From contig CAAFZS010000012.1 in NCBI GenBank assembly GCA_900767595.1, positions 1 to 24,174 on the forward strand: a stretch of DNA of 24,174 nucleotides, given 5' to 3'. The position numbers were made by a program, and so were the translations under genes. Below are positions 6,978 through 14,734 of this stretch, in pieces (positions within the stretch are counted from its first letter, which is position 1; the number at the start of each line of letters is the position of its first letter). Under the pieces are notes generated by a model. That model worked only from the letters and a program-made list of their open reading frames with translations, was not told the DNA's origin and searched no databases. The DNA is from Bacteroidales bacterium. Its GTDB lineage: Bacteria > Bacteroidota > Bacteroidia > Bacteroidales > Paludibacteraceae.

Positions 6978-8261
6978 ATGGATATTACTGCAATTTTATA
7001 TGCTGTAGGAGTTTTCTTAGCGGTTATACTCCTGTTGGTTATCATCCTGCTGGTGGCTAAGCGTTATTTAGTGGCGAGCGGCGATGTGAAAGTGACCATC
7101 AACGGGGATAAGGATTACACTATCCCTGCGGGTGGAACGTTGCTGGCTTCTTTAGGCGCAGCGGGTGTGCATCTGCCCTCCGCTTGCGGTGGTAAAGGTA
7201 GTTGCGGACAATGTAAGTGTCAAGTCCTCGAAGGCGGTGGCGACATCTTGCCGACGGAGACGGTACACTTCTCCCGTAAGCAACAGAAAGACCACTGGCG
7301 TCTGGGTTGTCAAGTGAAAGTGAAGAACGACTTACAACTGAAGATGGACGAGTCGATTCTCGGTGTTAAGGAATGGGAATGTGAGGTTATCTCGAACAAG
7401 AACGTGGCTACGTTCATTAAGGAGTTCAAGGTTAAACTGCCCGCAGGCGAGCACATGAACTTCGAACCCGGTTCGTATGCGCAGATCCGTATCCCTGCTT
7501 ACGATATCGATTACGACCGCGATATGGATAAGAGTCTGATCGGTGACCTGTATCTGGGCGCTTGGCAACACTTTGGGCTGTTTGGCTTGAAGCAGAAGAA
7601 CACCGAGCCTACTATCCGTGCGTACTCGATGGCTAACTATCCGGATGAGGGCGATATCATCACCTTGACGGTACGTATTGCTACCCCACCCTTCAAACCG
7701 AAAGACCAGTGTCCTAACGGACCGGAGTTCATGGATGTACCTTGCGGTATTGCTTCCACGTATATCTTCTCGCTCAAACCGGGTGATAAGGTGATGATGA
7801 GTGGTCCTTACGGGGAGTTCCGTCCGGTTTATGACAGTAAGAAAGAGATGATCTGGGTCGGTGGTGGTGCCGGTATGGCTCCGCTGCGTGCACAGATTAT
7901 GCATATGCTCAAGACCCGTCAATGCCGCGACCGTGAGATGCACTATTTCTATGGCGCACGTGCGATTGATGAAGTATTCTTTATGGAAGACTTCCTCGCA
8001 TTGGAGAAGGAGTTCCCGAACTTCCATTTCCATCTGGCTTTGGACCGTCCGGATCCCAAGGCAGACAGTTTAGGCATCAAATATACCCCGGGATTCATTG
8101 CTCCTGTGATGGGCGATACATACCTCAAGCAGCATGATGCACCGGAGGATATCGAGTATTATCTCTGCGGACCTCCTATGATGAGTAAGACGGTGATTGA
8201 CCTACTTCACTCGCTGGGCGTAGCGGACGAGGATATCCGTTACGATAACTTCGGAGGATGA
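6978..8261 (+). CDS. nqrF: Na+-translocating NADH:quinone reductase subunit F (NADH entry)
   Basis: This is a 427-residue protein. An N-terminal membrane helix (about 4-27) is followed by a 2Fe-2S ferredoxin domain with Cys70, Cys76, Cys79 and Cys111. A ferredoxin-reductase module comes next, with FAD motif RAYSM (214-218), nucleotide-binding GGGAGMAP (295-302) and CGPPMM (397-402). It oxidises NADH and passes electrons through FAD and 2Fe-2S into the membrane subunits. An AGGAGG element at 6964-6969 precedes the ATG, one of three clear Shine-Dalgarno sequences in this operon. The gene ends just before a strong hairpin, which closes the operon. Confidence 0.97.
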   Translation: MDITAILYAVGVFLAVILLLVIILLVAKRYLVASGDVKVTINGDKDYTIPAGGTLLASLGAAGVHLPSACGGKGSCGQCKCQVLEGGGDILPTETVHFSRKQQKDHWRLGCQVKVKNDLQLKMDESILGVKEWECEVISNKNVATFIKEFKVKLPAGEHMNFEPGSYAQIRIPAYDIDYDRDMDKSLIGDLYLGAWQHFGLFGLKQKNTEPTIRAYSMANYPDEGDIITLTVRIATPPFKPKDQCPNGPEFMDVPCGIASTYIFSLKPGDKVMMSGPYGEFRPVYDSKKEMIWVGGGAGMAPLRAQIMHMLKTRQCRDREMHYFYGARAIDEVFFMEDFLALEKEFPNFHFHLALDRPDPKADSLGIKYTPGFIAPVMGDTYLKQHDAPEDIEYYLCGPPMMSKTVIDLLHSLGVADEDIRYDNFGG

Positions 8262-8274
8262 TGAATATATTTAT

Positions 8275-8306
8275 TAAGGAACGCGTGCGTGTGTGCGCGT
8301 TCCTTA
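8275..8306 (+). terminator. Hairpin terminator after nqrF
   Basis: TAAGGAACGCG (8275-8285) pairs perfectly with CGCGTTCCTTA (8296-8306) around a 10-nt GT-rich loop. It lies 13 bp after the nqrF stop and just before nadD. There is no clean T run, so termination may be partial, letting some transcription continue into nadD. Confidence 0.7.
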
Positions 8307-8313
8307 CTTTATT

Positions 8314-8835
8314 ATGAAAATCGGAATATACGGAGGGAGTTTTAACCCGATGCACTATGGGCATACGGGACTGAGTAAGTGGGTGATAGACAACACCGAC
8401 CTGGACGAACTATGGCTGATGGTGAGCCCGAATAACCCGCTGAAAGACAGTAAGATATTGGGCGGAGAGGAAGAAAGGCTGAAAGGTGCAAAAGAAGCGA
8501 TTGCAGCCCTGCACGATGAGCGGATAAAAGTGTCGGATTTTGAGTTCTCCCTACCCCGTCCGAGTTATACGGCCGAGACCTTACGACAACTAAGAAAACA
8601 GTATCCTGAACACGAGTTCGTGCTGGTGATTGGAGAAGACAACTGGGCGATCTTCGACAAGTGGAAAGACTATGAAGAGATTTTGCAGCTACACCAAGTT
8701 TACATCTACCCTCGCCATCCGCTTACAGCGAAGCGGTCATTCAGCGCAGCGGTCATTCAGCCGAAGGCGGTCTATTTAAAAGACGCTCCGTTATTTGATA
8801 TCTCGTCGACGGAGATCAGAAATTTAGGTTTATGA
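8314..8835 (+). CDS. nadD: Nicotinate-nucleotide adenylyltransferase, short at the C-terminus
   Basis: This 173-residue enzyme makes nicotinate adenine dinucleotide from nicotinate mononucleotide and ATP in NAD synthesis. The nucleotidyltransferase signature GGSFNPMHYGH is at residues 7-17, IGEDNWAIFDKW is in the middle, and ISSTEIR is near the end. The start is chosen so that MKIGIYGGSF forms the first strand; the in-frame ATG 21 bp upstream lies within the terminator hairpin. Homologues normally continue about 20-25 residues after ISSTxIR (a tail ending in a Val-x-x-Tyr-Ile type helix). Here the protein stops after RNLGL, and its stop overlaps the next gene. A 14-bp sequence is repeated with 16-bp period at 8732-8761. 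Confidence 0.92.
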   Translation: MKIGIYGGSFNPMHYGHTGLSKWVIDNTDLDELWLMVSPNNPLKDSKILGGEEERLKGAKEAIAALHDERIKVSDFEFSLPRPSYTAETLRQLRKQYPEHEFVLVIGEDNWAIFDKWKDYEEILQLHQVYIYPRHPLTAKRSFSAAVIQPKAVYLKDAPLFDISSTEIRNLGL

Positions 8836-10445
8836 GAAAGTTCAATTTATTCAGACTGACAAAACTTGTTTGTTTTTTGTCATTGGCATTGCTTGTAGGT
8901 TGTAAAAAGGAAACTCCCATTGACGACAACCGGCAGAAGGAAGATGTGGTAATCATATTTGAAAACGATGTCCACGGGGCAATTGATGGTTATCCGCTCT
9001 TTGCAGGTTATCGTGATGCGATGAAAGTGCAATACAAGTATGTCGTGACCGTCTCGTGTGGCGATTTTCTCTCAGGCAGTTCTCGTTGCAACTTCGACTC
9101 GTGCCGCTCGCTGACAAGCATATTATCATCTGTCGGGTATGACTATAACGTCATTGGCAACCACGAGTTTGACAACTCCGTATCAATGATGCTGAATCGT
9201 CTGCAAACTATTGGAGCAAAGACTCTTTGCTGCAACTTCGCTGACCTCCGTACAGGCGAACAGTTTTTTGACGGTCATAACGTTCAGCAATATGGCAACA
9301 TACGTGTGGGCTTTGTTGGGGTCACAATGCCCCAAATGATTTCACTGATTCCTCTCAGCCGTGTCACAGACGAATCCGGCAATATCATATATGATTTTGG
9401 CAGTAACAATATCGAGAAACTTATACAAGCAGAAGTTGATGCGGCAATCAGCGAAGGTGCCGATTATGTGATTCTTCTCTCGCATGTCGGTGAATGGCTG
9501 ATGGAAGGAATTATTAAATCCGTGAGAGGCGTAAATGCCATTCTGGACGCTCATGCGCATACAGTGCAACCGGGGGCATACTTCACTGATGCTGACGGAA
9601 AACAGGTGCTTTGGACATCAACAGGCACCAATTTTCAGAACGTTGGCAAGTTGATTATCAGTACTGATGGCAAAATAAGCAGTAGCTTGATTGGCAGAGA
9701 ACAGATAACCGACAGAAGTTCGAAAGTCCAGACTGAAGTGGACAAAGCAAATGCTGAATATGATGATTTTACAAACGTGAAGATAGGTGTAGCAGAGGGG
9801 AATTTTGTCGTATGGGACAAGAACGGAATTAACCTTGCAAGGACTCAGGAGTGCGCATTGGGCGATTTTGTTGCCGAGGCAAGCAGGACTATGTTAGGTG
9901 CAGACATAGGTTTTGTAAATGGTGGTGGTTTGCGAACAGAAATAGAGGCCGGAGACATTACCTTCAACACAATCTTTGCTGTATTGCCTTTCCTCAACGA
10001 AATGTGCGTGGTCGAAGTTACCGGTCAGTCGTTGCTTGATGCATTGGAGATGTCCTACAGGATGATCCCTGTGGAAAACGGAGGATTCCTGCAAGTGGCA
10101 GGCTTGAAGGTTGAGATTGATACAACCATTGCAACGACAGTTGTGCTTGATGCAAATGGCGTGTTCCAAAGTGTTGCAGGCGAACGACGCGTGAAAAACG
10201 TCATGGTTCAAGATAAGTCAGGGAACTTCGCGCCACTTGATCCTGCCGGTCGATATACCATAGCCGCAGCGAAATATATTCTTCTGGAACAAGGAGATGG
10301 CTTGGTATTTGCCGGAGCAACCGAGGTTTCTACCCAACAATCTTATATTGATGTCTATCTCGTGGTTGACTATATCAAGAATCACCTTCATGGAACAATA
10401 GGCAGAGAGCATTTCCAAACTGATGGACGAATCTATTTCAAGTGA
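8832..10445 (+). CDS. 5'-nucleotidase / 2',3'-cyclic phosphodiesterase family lipoprotein
   Basis: This 537-residue protein resembles UshA: an N-terminal calcineurin-like phosphoesterase domain and a C-terminal 5'-nucleotidase domain. Metal ligands are D46/H48 (NDVHG), D78 (CGDF), N110/H111 (GNHEFD), H218 (LLSH) and H241/H243 (DAHAH). The C-terminal part carries NGGGLRTEI, the usual substrate-site motif. The signal LLVGC puts the lipidated cysteine at residue 24, so the enzyme should scavenge nucleotides outside the cytoplasmic membrane. Its ATG overlaps the nadD stop in an ATGA arrangement, but its base usage is more AT-rich than the nqr genes, suggesting it arrived with the downstream accessory block. 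I see no own promoter. Confidence 0.92.
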   Translation: MRKFNLFRLTKLVCFLSLALLVGCKKETPIDDNRQKEDVVIIFENDVHGAIDGYPLFAGYRDAMKVQYKYVVTVSCGDFLSGSSRCNFDSCRSLTSILSSVGYDYNVIGNHEFDNSVSMMLNRLQTIGAKTLCCNFADLRTGEQFFDGHNVQQYGNIRVGFVGVTMPQMISLIPLSRVTDESGNIIYDFGSNNIEKLIQAEVDAAISEGADYVILLSHVGEWLMEGIIKSVRGVNAILDAHAHTVQPGAYFTDADGKQVLWTSTGTNFQNVGKLIISTDGKISSSLIGREQITDRSSKVQTEVDKANAEYDDFTNVKIGVAEGNFVVWDKNGINLARTQECALGDFVAEASRTMLGADIGFVNGGGLRTEIEAGDITFNTIFAVLPFLNEMCVVEVTGQSLLDALEMSYRMIPVENGGFLQVAGLKVEIDTTIATTVVLDANGVFQSVAGERRVKNVMVQDKSGNFAPLDPAGRYTIAAAKYILLEQGDGLVFAGATEVSTQQSYIDVYLVVDYIKNHLHGTIGREHFQTDGRIYFK

Positions 10446-10494
10446 TTGCGCGCTCACTTGTTTATCATATTCCTTGTGGCTAAAACATAACCCT

Positions 10495-10545
10495 CGTCCG
10501 GCAGACGTGAAATGCTCGTCACCCACTGACGGAAAATAGGGGAAA
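10495..10545. repeat. 51-bp direct repeat, left copy flanking the AbiEii module
   Basis: This stretch matches 11538-11588 with three mismatches in 51 bp and no gaps. Inside are two short hairpins, CGTC-CGGCA-GACG and CGTCA-CCCAC-TGACG, and the end reads GGAAAATAGGGGAAA. The repeat period is 1043 bp and encloses exactly the promoter and two genes of the toxin module. Confidence 0.92.
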
Positions 10546-10586
10546 TTCTATAGAAATGCATTTTTGGCGACAAAAGTGCATTTTTA

Positions 10587-10618
10587 TTTGCATATATCAA
10601 TTATTTTTTGTAATTTTG
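10587..10618 (+). promoter_or_regulatory. Promoter of the AbiEii module
   Basis: A -33 TTTG (10587-10590) and a -7 TAATTTTG (10611-10618) are 20 nt apart, about 40 nt before the first gene. The sequence GTGCATTTTTATTTGCA near the -33 box partly repeats an upstream TGCATTTTT, a possible operator for autoregulation. Confidence 0.78.
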
Positions 10619-10658
10619 CAGCGCAAAACTGCAAAATGAAAGGAGACTTTATTAAATT

Positions 10659-10964
10659 ATGGCTGATAAACAGTTATTACAACAATTATCTCGCATCCTC
10701 TTTTGGGACACTGATATGGAGCAGGTAGATGTGCAAGCACATTCGGCTTTTCTCATTCAGCGTGTCTTAGAGTATGGTTCTTTGGATGATTGGCGATTGA
10801 TTCGAGACTTTTACGGATTAGATCGCATTGTGGCTGATTGTAAGCGGTTGCGCACATTAGATCCTATGGCTTTATCGTATATTTGTTTATTATCCAACAC
10901 CTCTAAATCTGATTACCGATGCTATCAATTCGCACAATCTTACCCGACACTTTGGAATTGCTAA
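10659..10964 (+). CDS. DUF6922-like small protein, likely partner/antitoxin of the AbiEii toxin
   Basis: This 101-residue soluble protein has the pattern FWDTDMEQVDVQAHSAFLIQ, then RVLEYGSLDDW, LRTLDP and a C-terminal CYQF...LW. I associate this pattern with the DUF6922 family, found upstream of AbiEii-type nucleotidyltransferases in Bacteroidetes. An AAAGGAG element lies upstream of the ATG. Its last 46 bp overlap the toxin gene in another frame, typical of co-translated toxin-antitoxin pairs. The antitoxin role is inferred from context; no DNA-binding motif is obvious. Confidence 0.75.
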   Translation: MADKQLLQQLSRILFWDTDMEQVDVQAHSAFLIQRVLEYGSLDDWRLIRDFYGLDRIVADCKRLRTLDPMALSYICLLSNTSKSDYRCYQFAQSYPTLWNC

Positions 10965-11536
10965 CGCAATTAAGCGCACAACCCGAACTCCAAGGAATGC
11001 GATTAGTAGGAGGCACTGCTCTTGCTTTACAATACGGACATCGTCAATCCATAGATTTGGATTTCTTTGGACATCTGCAAGTGTCGATGGATGATATTGT
11101 TTTAATGGCTCATAGATTAGGTAGCGTAACGATTACCAATCAGTCTTCAACTATCTTACAAATGGAACTAAATGGCATTAAAGTGGATGTGGTTAATTAT
11201 CGTTGTTATGATTGGATTGATGCCCCCATTGTTGAGGATGGTATAACATTGGCATCGCCAAAAGATATCGCCGCCCTTAAAATTAATGCTATTGAAGGAC
11301 GTGGGACGAGGAAAGATTTTGTAGATGTGTATTTGTTGTTGCAGCACTATTCATTAGCACAGATATTAGACTTTTACAAACAGAAATATCCGGAACATTC
11401 TGAGTTTCGAGCATTATTGAGTTTAACCTATTTTGATGACGCAGAAACACAGCCGATGCCTAAAATGTTAATCAAAGACACCTGGGAGCAAATGAAATCT
11501 TCTATTGCAGCAGTGGTCAAACTATATGCAAAATAA
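10919..11536 (+). CDS. Nucleotidyltransferase AbiEii/AbiGii-type toxin
   Basis: This 205-residue protein carries the family signature GGTALALQYGHRQS followed by IDLDFF (residues 31-50), with the catalytic aspartates at 46 and 48. The second signature ASPKDIAALKINAI, then GRGTRKDFVDVY, lies further on. AbiEii toxins transfer nucleotides to tRNA or other targets and cause growth arrest; in phage defence they act by abortive infection, paired with a separate antitoxin. The start at 10919 gives MLSIRTILPDTLELL, which fits relatives. The gene ends two bases before the right-hand 51-bp direct repeat, so the module looks like a discrete cassette. Confidence 0.92.
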   Translation: MLSIRTILPDTLELLTQLSAQPELQGMRLVGGTALALQYGHRQSIDLDFFGHLQVSMDDIVLMAHRLGSVTITNQSSTILQMELNGIKVDVVNYRCYDWIDAPIVEDGITLASPKDIAALKINAIEGRGTRKDFVDVYLLLQHYSLAQILDFYKQKYPEHSEFRALLSLTYFDDAETQPMPKMLIKDTWEQMKSSIAAVVKLYAK

Positions 11537-11537
11537 T

Positions 11538-11588
11538 CGTCCGGCAGACGTAAATTGCCCGTCACCCACTGACGGAAAATAGGGGAAA
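11538..11588. repeat. 51-bp direct repeat, right copy flanking the AbiEii module
   Basis: This is the second copy of the 10495-10545 element, with both inner CGTC/GACG hairpins conserved. It begins two bases after the toxin stop codon. Beyond it the two copies diverge, though both continue into AT-rich DNA containing TAGAAA. Confidence 0.92.
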
Positions 11589-11695
11589 AGTCTTAGAAAA
11601 ATAGCATAGTTTTTTTCATAAAAAATAGTAAAATCATGTAAATAGACTAAATGCCACAAGACATACATATGGGAATATCGTACCCAAAAGAAATC

Positions 11696-11717
11696 TCTTA
11701 AATTTGTGAATTTAAGA
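11696..11717 (+). promoter_or_regulatory. AT-rich palindrome overlapping a possible -7 box
   Basis: TCTTAAATT and AATTTAAGA form a 9-bp perfect inverted repeat around TGTG. The left arm overlaps TAAATTTG (11699-11706), which fits the -7 consensus, but no TTTG lies 20 nt upstream. It could be an operator-covered promoter for the small genes at 11756 onward, or a simple hairpin. Confidence 0.4.
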
Positions 11718-11755
11718 AATACAATGTAGAAATTTATCCATTATTTTTACAATAT

Positions 11756-11992
11756 ATGATTAATACTAAAAAAGATATTTACTTATTTTATTTTTTATAC
11801 TGTGCTGCCATAATTGCCTTTTTTGCCGTAGTTGGGGGATGTGCTCGATCATGCTCCAAGAAGGCTCATGAAACGCATGAAAAAAGAGAAATGGAAAGAA
11901 ATCGTCGTATAGAACGTCGAAAAAATAGTAATCAAAGATTAAGTTATGAGTATAAATTACAGGAAACGGATTTCCTTAGGATCTGGCATTAA
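11756..11992 (+). CDS. Small single-pass membrane protein, unknown
   Basis: This is a 78-residue hypothetical protein. Residues about 8-27 form a hydrophobic helix, followed by GGCARSC and a highly charged tail rich in Lys, Arg and Glu that should be cytoplasmic. I recognise no family. It overlaps the following DUF4236 gene by 47 bp in another frame, so either the two are translationally coupled or the last part of this frame is unused. The reading is supported mainly by its position between a possible promoter and a recognisable gene. Confidence 0.5.
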   Translation: MINTKKDIYLFYFLYCAAIIAFFAVVGGCARSCSKKAHETHEKREMERNRRIERRKNSNQRLSYEYKLQETDFLRIWH

Positions 11993-12338
11993 ATTAAACT
12001 TAAGCAAAAAAGGAGTCAGCACAACAATTGGTGTACCTGGTGCTAGTGTGAATGTCGGAAAGAATGGAGTTTATGTAAACTCAAACATCCCCGGCAGTGG
12101 CTTATATTCGCGTAAAAGAATTACTACTAGAGAGGAAAAAACAACTACTAATATAACCATTGGTGATAAATCCATTTATGAGATTATCATGGTGATAATG
12201 CTTGGCAATTTTACAGTAACTGCTATTTGGTGCGTTTTATTCCCTCACTATGAGGATACTATCTTTGTCCTCATAATATGTGTAATAAGTTTGATAATAT
12301 TTTGGGCTATGTGGTTCGGATTGGGAGACGAAATATAA
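11946..12338 (+). CDS. DUF4236 domain membrane protein
   Basis: This is a 130-residue protein. Residues 1-54 (INYRKRISLGSGIKLNLSKK, then GVSTTIGVPGASVNVGKNGVY and IPGSGLYS) match the DUF4236 pattern, a short glycine-rich beta domain of unknown function. Two hydrophobic helices follow at about 79-99 and 106-126. DUF4236 domains are often joined to membrane segments and turn up in variable genome regions. Its job here is unknown; it sits between a toxin module and a GmrSD-like system but has no proven link to either. Confidence 0.8.
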   Translation: MSINYRKRISLGSGIKLNLSKKGVSTTIGVPGASVNVGKNGVYVNSNIPGSGLYSRKRITTREEKTTTNITIGDKSIYEIIMVIMLGNFTVTAIWCVLFPHYEDTIFVLIICVISLIIFWAMWFGLGDEI

Positions 12339-12399
12339 TATTCATTCTTTTATAAATTTGATAAGTTAAAGACTGTTCTTAAAAATCAGTTCACACAAT

Positions 12400-14205
12400 A
12401 TGGTAGATCAAAATTATTCAGTACAGCACTACACAATTAGTAATCTATTGAACTTTGTTCAAACAGGTGAGATTGCTATTCCAGAAATCCAGCGACCTTT
12501 TGTTTGGGAGCCGGATAAAGTAACTAAACTTATAGATAGCCTTTATCAAGGCTTTCCTGTTGGCTATATTGTGACTTGGCAAAGTGGGAATGTACGCCTA
12601 AAAGATGGTTCTTCTTCTACAGGAAAGAAGATAATTATTGATGGTCAACAACGTATTACAGCTCTACGGGCAGCCATTTTAGGCGAAACAGTTAAAAATG
12701 TGGATTATAAGGACACACCTATTACAGTCGCATATCATCCGTTGGAGCATAAATTCGCGACGACCAACGCAGCTATTAAGAAAGACAAGTCATGGCTCCC
12801 CAATATAGCAGGTATATTGGACAATAGCGTCAAAAATAGTGTCTTGCGTCGCGAATATTGTAAATTGAATCCGGATACAGATGAAGATAATTTTGACGAG
12901 TCCATTGACATGCTCAAAGCTATCTTAAATCGACAAATAGGGGTGATTGAGTTGTCGGGTAATCTAGATATTGAAAGCGTTACGGAAATTTTTATCCGTA
13001 TCAATAGTGAAGGTGTACCACTCAATCAAGCTGACTTTGTAATGTCCACTATTGCCGCTAACGAAAGTTACAAAGGCAATGACTTGCGAAAGTGCATTGA
13101 TTATTTTTGTCGTTTGGCGGTTCATCCGGAATTCTACCCATTGTTAAAGGAGAATGATAAAAAGTTTACGGAAACTGAATACTTCGCACCTATCTCTTGG
13201 CTACGCAATGAAAATGATGATATCTACGATCCTAGCTATGTTGATTTATTGCGTGTCGCTTTCACGCATAAGTTTAATCGTGGAAAAATGGCAGACTTGG
13301 TTAGCTTGTTATCGGGAAGAAACTTTGAAACTCGCAGTAATGAAGAATGGATTAGAGAAGAAACTTATTCTAAGTTAAAGGAAGGTGTTAAAGCATTCAT
13401 CAATGAAACAAATTTCAAGCGCTTCGTGATGATTATTCGTTCAGCAGGCTTCTGTCAAGCACGACTCATTCGTTCCCAAAACACGCTTAACTTTGCATAT
13501 ATTCTATATCTCAAGTTGCGTGAAAAGGGATATAAAGATGAATTGATTGAGAAATATGTACGCCGTTGGTTCGTTTACTCAATACTTAAGGGACGATATA
13601 GCGGTTCTCCTGAAAGTAACTTTGACTATGATGTCAAGCAGATAGAGAACCGTCAGAACTTTGGGGAATACCTTGCCGAAATTGAAGCGTCCGAATTATC
13701 AGATGCCTATTGGGAGTTCGGTATTGTTCAATCATTGAACACATCAGTTGCCAGCAGTCCTGTATTTAATGTTTTCCTTGCTTCACAGTGCAGACAAAAC
13801 AAATTGGGCTTTTTGTCCACTGGAATAACAGTAAAAGATATGATTGAACAAAGAGGTGACGTACATCACATATTCCCAAAAGATTATCTCAAAGGTAAAG
13901 GCAAGGAAAGAGCGATGTATAATCAAGTTGCTAACTACGTTTATACGCAAACTGAAATCAATATTCAAATTGGTAATAAATCACCCAACGACTATATGAA
14001 ATATATGTTTGAGGTGCAATGCAATGGTGGAGAAACTAAATATGGTGGTATTACCAATACCGAACAATTGAAGAAGAACTTGCTCGAAGATTGTTGCATC
14101 CCAATTGAGATAGCTAATATGGATGCCAGCAACTATGAAGAGTTCTTGGAAATGCGCCGCAAGCTCATTGCGCAACGATTGAAGGAATATTATTTTTCAT
14201 TGTAG
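12400..14205 (+). CDS. GmrSD-like DUF262/DUF1524 protein
   Basis: This 601-residue protein fuses two domains. The N-terminal DUF262 (ParB/sulfiredoxin-like nucleotidase) part carries IPEIQRPFVW (27-36) and IIIDGQQRITALR with the DGQQR motif at 81-85. The C-terminal DUF1524 HNH-type nuclease part carries GDVHHIFPKDYL with His489/His490, then NYVYTQTEINIQIGNKSP with Asn512, Asn521 and Asn526. This is the architecture of single-chain GmrSD-like type IV restriction proteins, which cut modified phage DNA using NTP hydrolysis. All expected motifs look intact. A TAAATTTG at 12353-12360 could be its -7 box, without a matching -33. The next gene follows after 17 bp on the same strand. Confidence 0.88.
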   Translation: MVDQNYSVQHYTISNLLNFVQTGEIAIPEIQRPFVWEPDKVTKLIDSLYQGFPVGYIVTWQSGNVRLKDGSSSTGKKIIIDGQQRITALRAAILGETVKNVDYKDTPITVAYHPLEHKFATTNAAIKKDKSWLPNIAGILDNSVKNSVLRREYCKLNPDTDEDNFDESIDMLKAILNRQIGVIELSGNLDIESVTEIFIRINSEGVPLNQADFVMSTIAANESYKGNDLRKCIDYFCRLAVHPEFYPLLKENDKKFTETEYFAPISWLRNENDDIYDPSYVDLLRVAFTHKFNRGKMADLVSLLSGRNFETRSNEEWIREETYSKLKEGVKAFINETNFKRFVMIIRSAGFCQARLIRSQNTLNFAYILYLKLREKGYKDELIEKYVRRWFVYSILKGRYSGSPESNFDYDVKQIENRQNFGEYLAEIEASELSDAYWEFGIVQSLNTSVASSPVFNVFLASQCRQNKLGFLSTGITVKDMIEQRGDVHHIFPKDYLKGKGKERAMYNQVANYVYTQTEINIQIGNKSPNDYMKYMFEVQCNGGETKYGGITNTEQLKKNLLEDCCIPIEIANMDASNYEEFLEMRRKLIAQRLKEYYFSL

Positions 14206-14222
14206 AAAATGTACTTCTTTAA

Positions 14223-14702
14223 ATGAAAACGCCATCTTACATAAAAGCATTTATGGGAGCCGACTTCCGGAATACTGAAGGAGTTAGCCTACGTATCCTC
14301 ATGTCAGACTTAGGAAATAAAGAAACTGCAAAAATGATTAAACGGGCAAGCGGATGTTACGTTATTTCTGCCACCAATAGAAAATACACATACGCGAACA
14401 GTAAAGAAAGCCCTATCATATACATTGGACTATCCAATAATTTATGGAGACGCATTTATCAAGATCATTACCTTAAACACTATAAACGACTCGCAGAGGA
14501 TTCAAAATTTTGCCAACGTAATAATGTCTGGATGGCGGCAAAGTATCAGTACATGATTCATGGTAATGCTCGTGTTGATATTTTCTATTGTAAAGGTAAG
14601 CAGGAACAAAAAGAATTTGAAGCTAATCTTTTATGGAATTTTTATCTAAAATATGACTCCTTACCAATTGGTAATGGTGCACGTTCATTTTCTCAGAAAT
14701 AA
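14223..14702 (+). CDS. GIY-YIG-like nuclease domain protein
   Basis: This is a 159-residue protein. The central part fits a GIY-YIG fold: GCYVIS (44-49) as the GIY strand, IIYIGLSNNLWRRI with YIG at 67-69 and Arg76/Arg77, Glu133 in FEANLLW as the metal-binding acid, and Asn151 in GNGA. These match the catalytic Tyr/Arg/Glu/Asn set of GIY-YIG nucleases. Residues 1-43 precede the fold and are not recognisable. It starts 17 bp after the DUF262/DUF1524 gene, so the pair is probably one operon and one defence unit; whether it cuts DNA or assists the first protein is inference. Confidence 0.72.
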   Translation: MKTPSYIKAFMGADFRNTEGVSLRILMSDLGNKETAKMIKRASGCYVISATNRKYTYANSKESPIIYIGLSNNLWRRIYQDHYLKHYKRLAEDSKFCQRNNVWMAAKYQYMIHGNARVDIFYCKGKQEQKEFEANLLWNFYLKYDSLPIGNGARSFSQK

Positions 14703-14734
14703 TCCATTCCAAATCTAACATATTAATCATCCCT

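Noticed and set aside
7332..8033. Minus-strand open frame of 233 codons
   Set aside because: It is the shadow of nqrF, which has complete ferredoxin and reductase motifs; the minus reading has no recognisable features.
10495..11588. Integron attC sites around the AbiEii module
   Set aside because: The repeats lack the GTTRRRY/RYYYAAC core sites and no integron integrase is in the window, so I call them only direct repeats.
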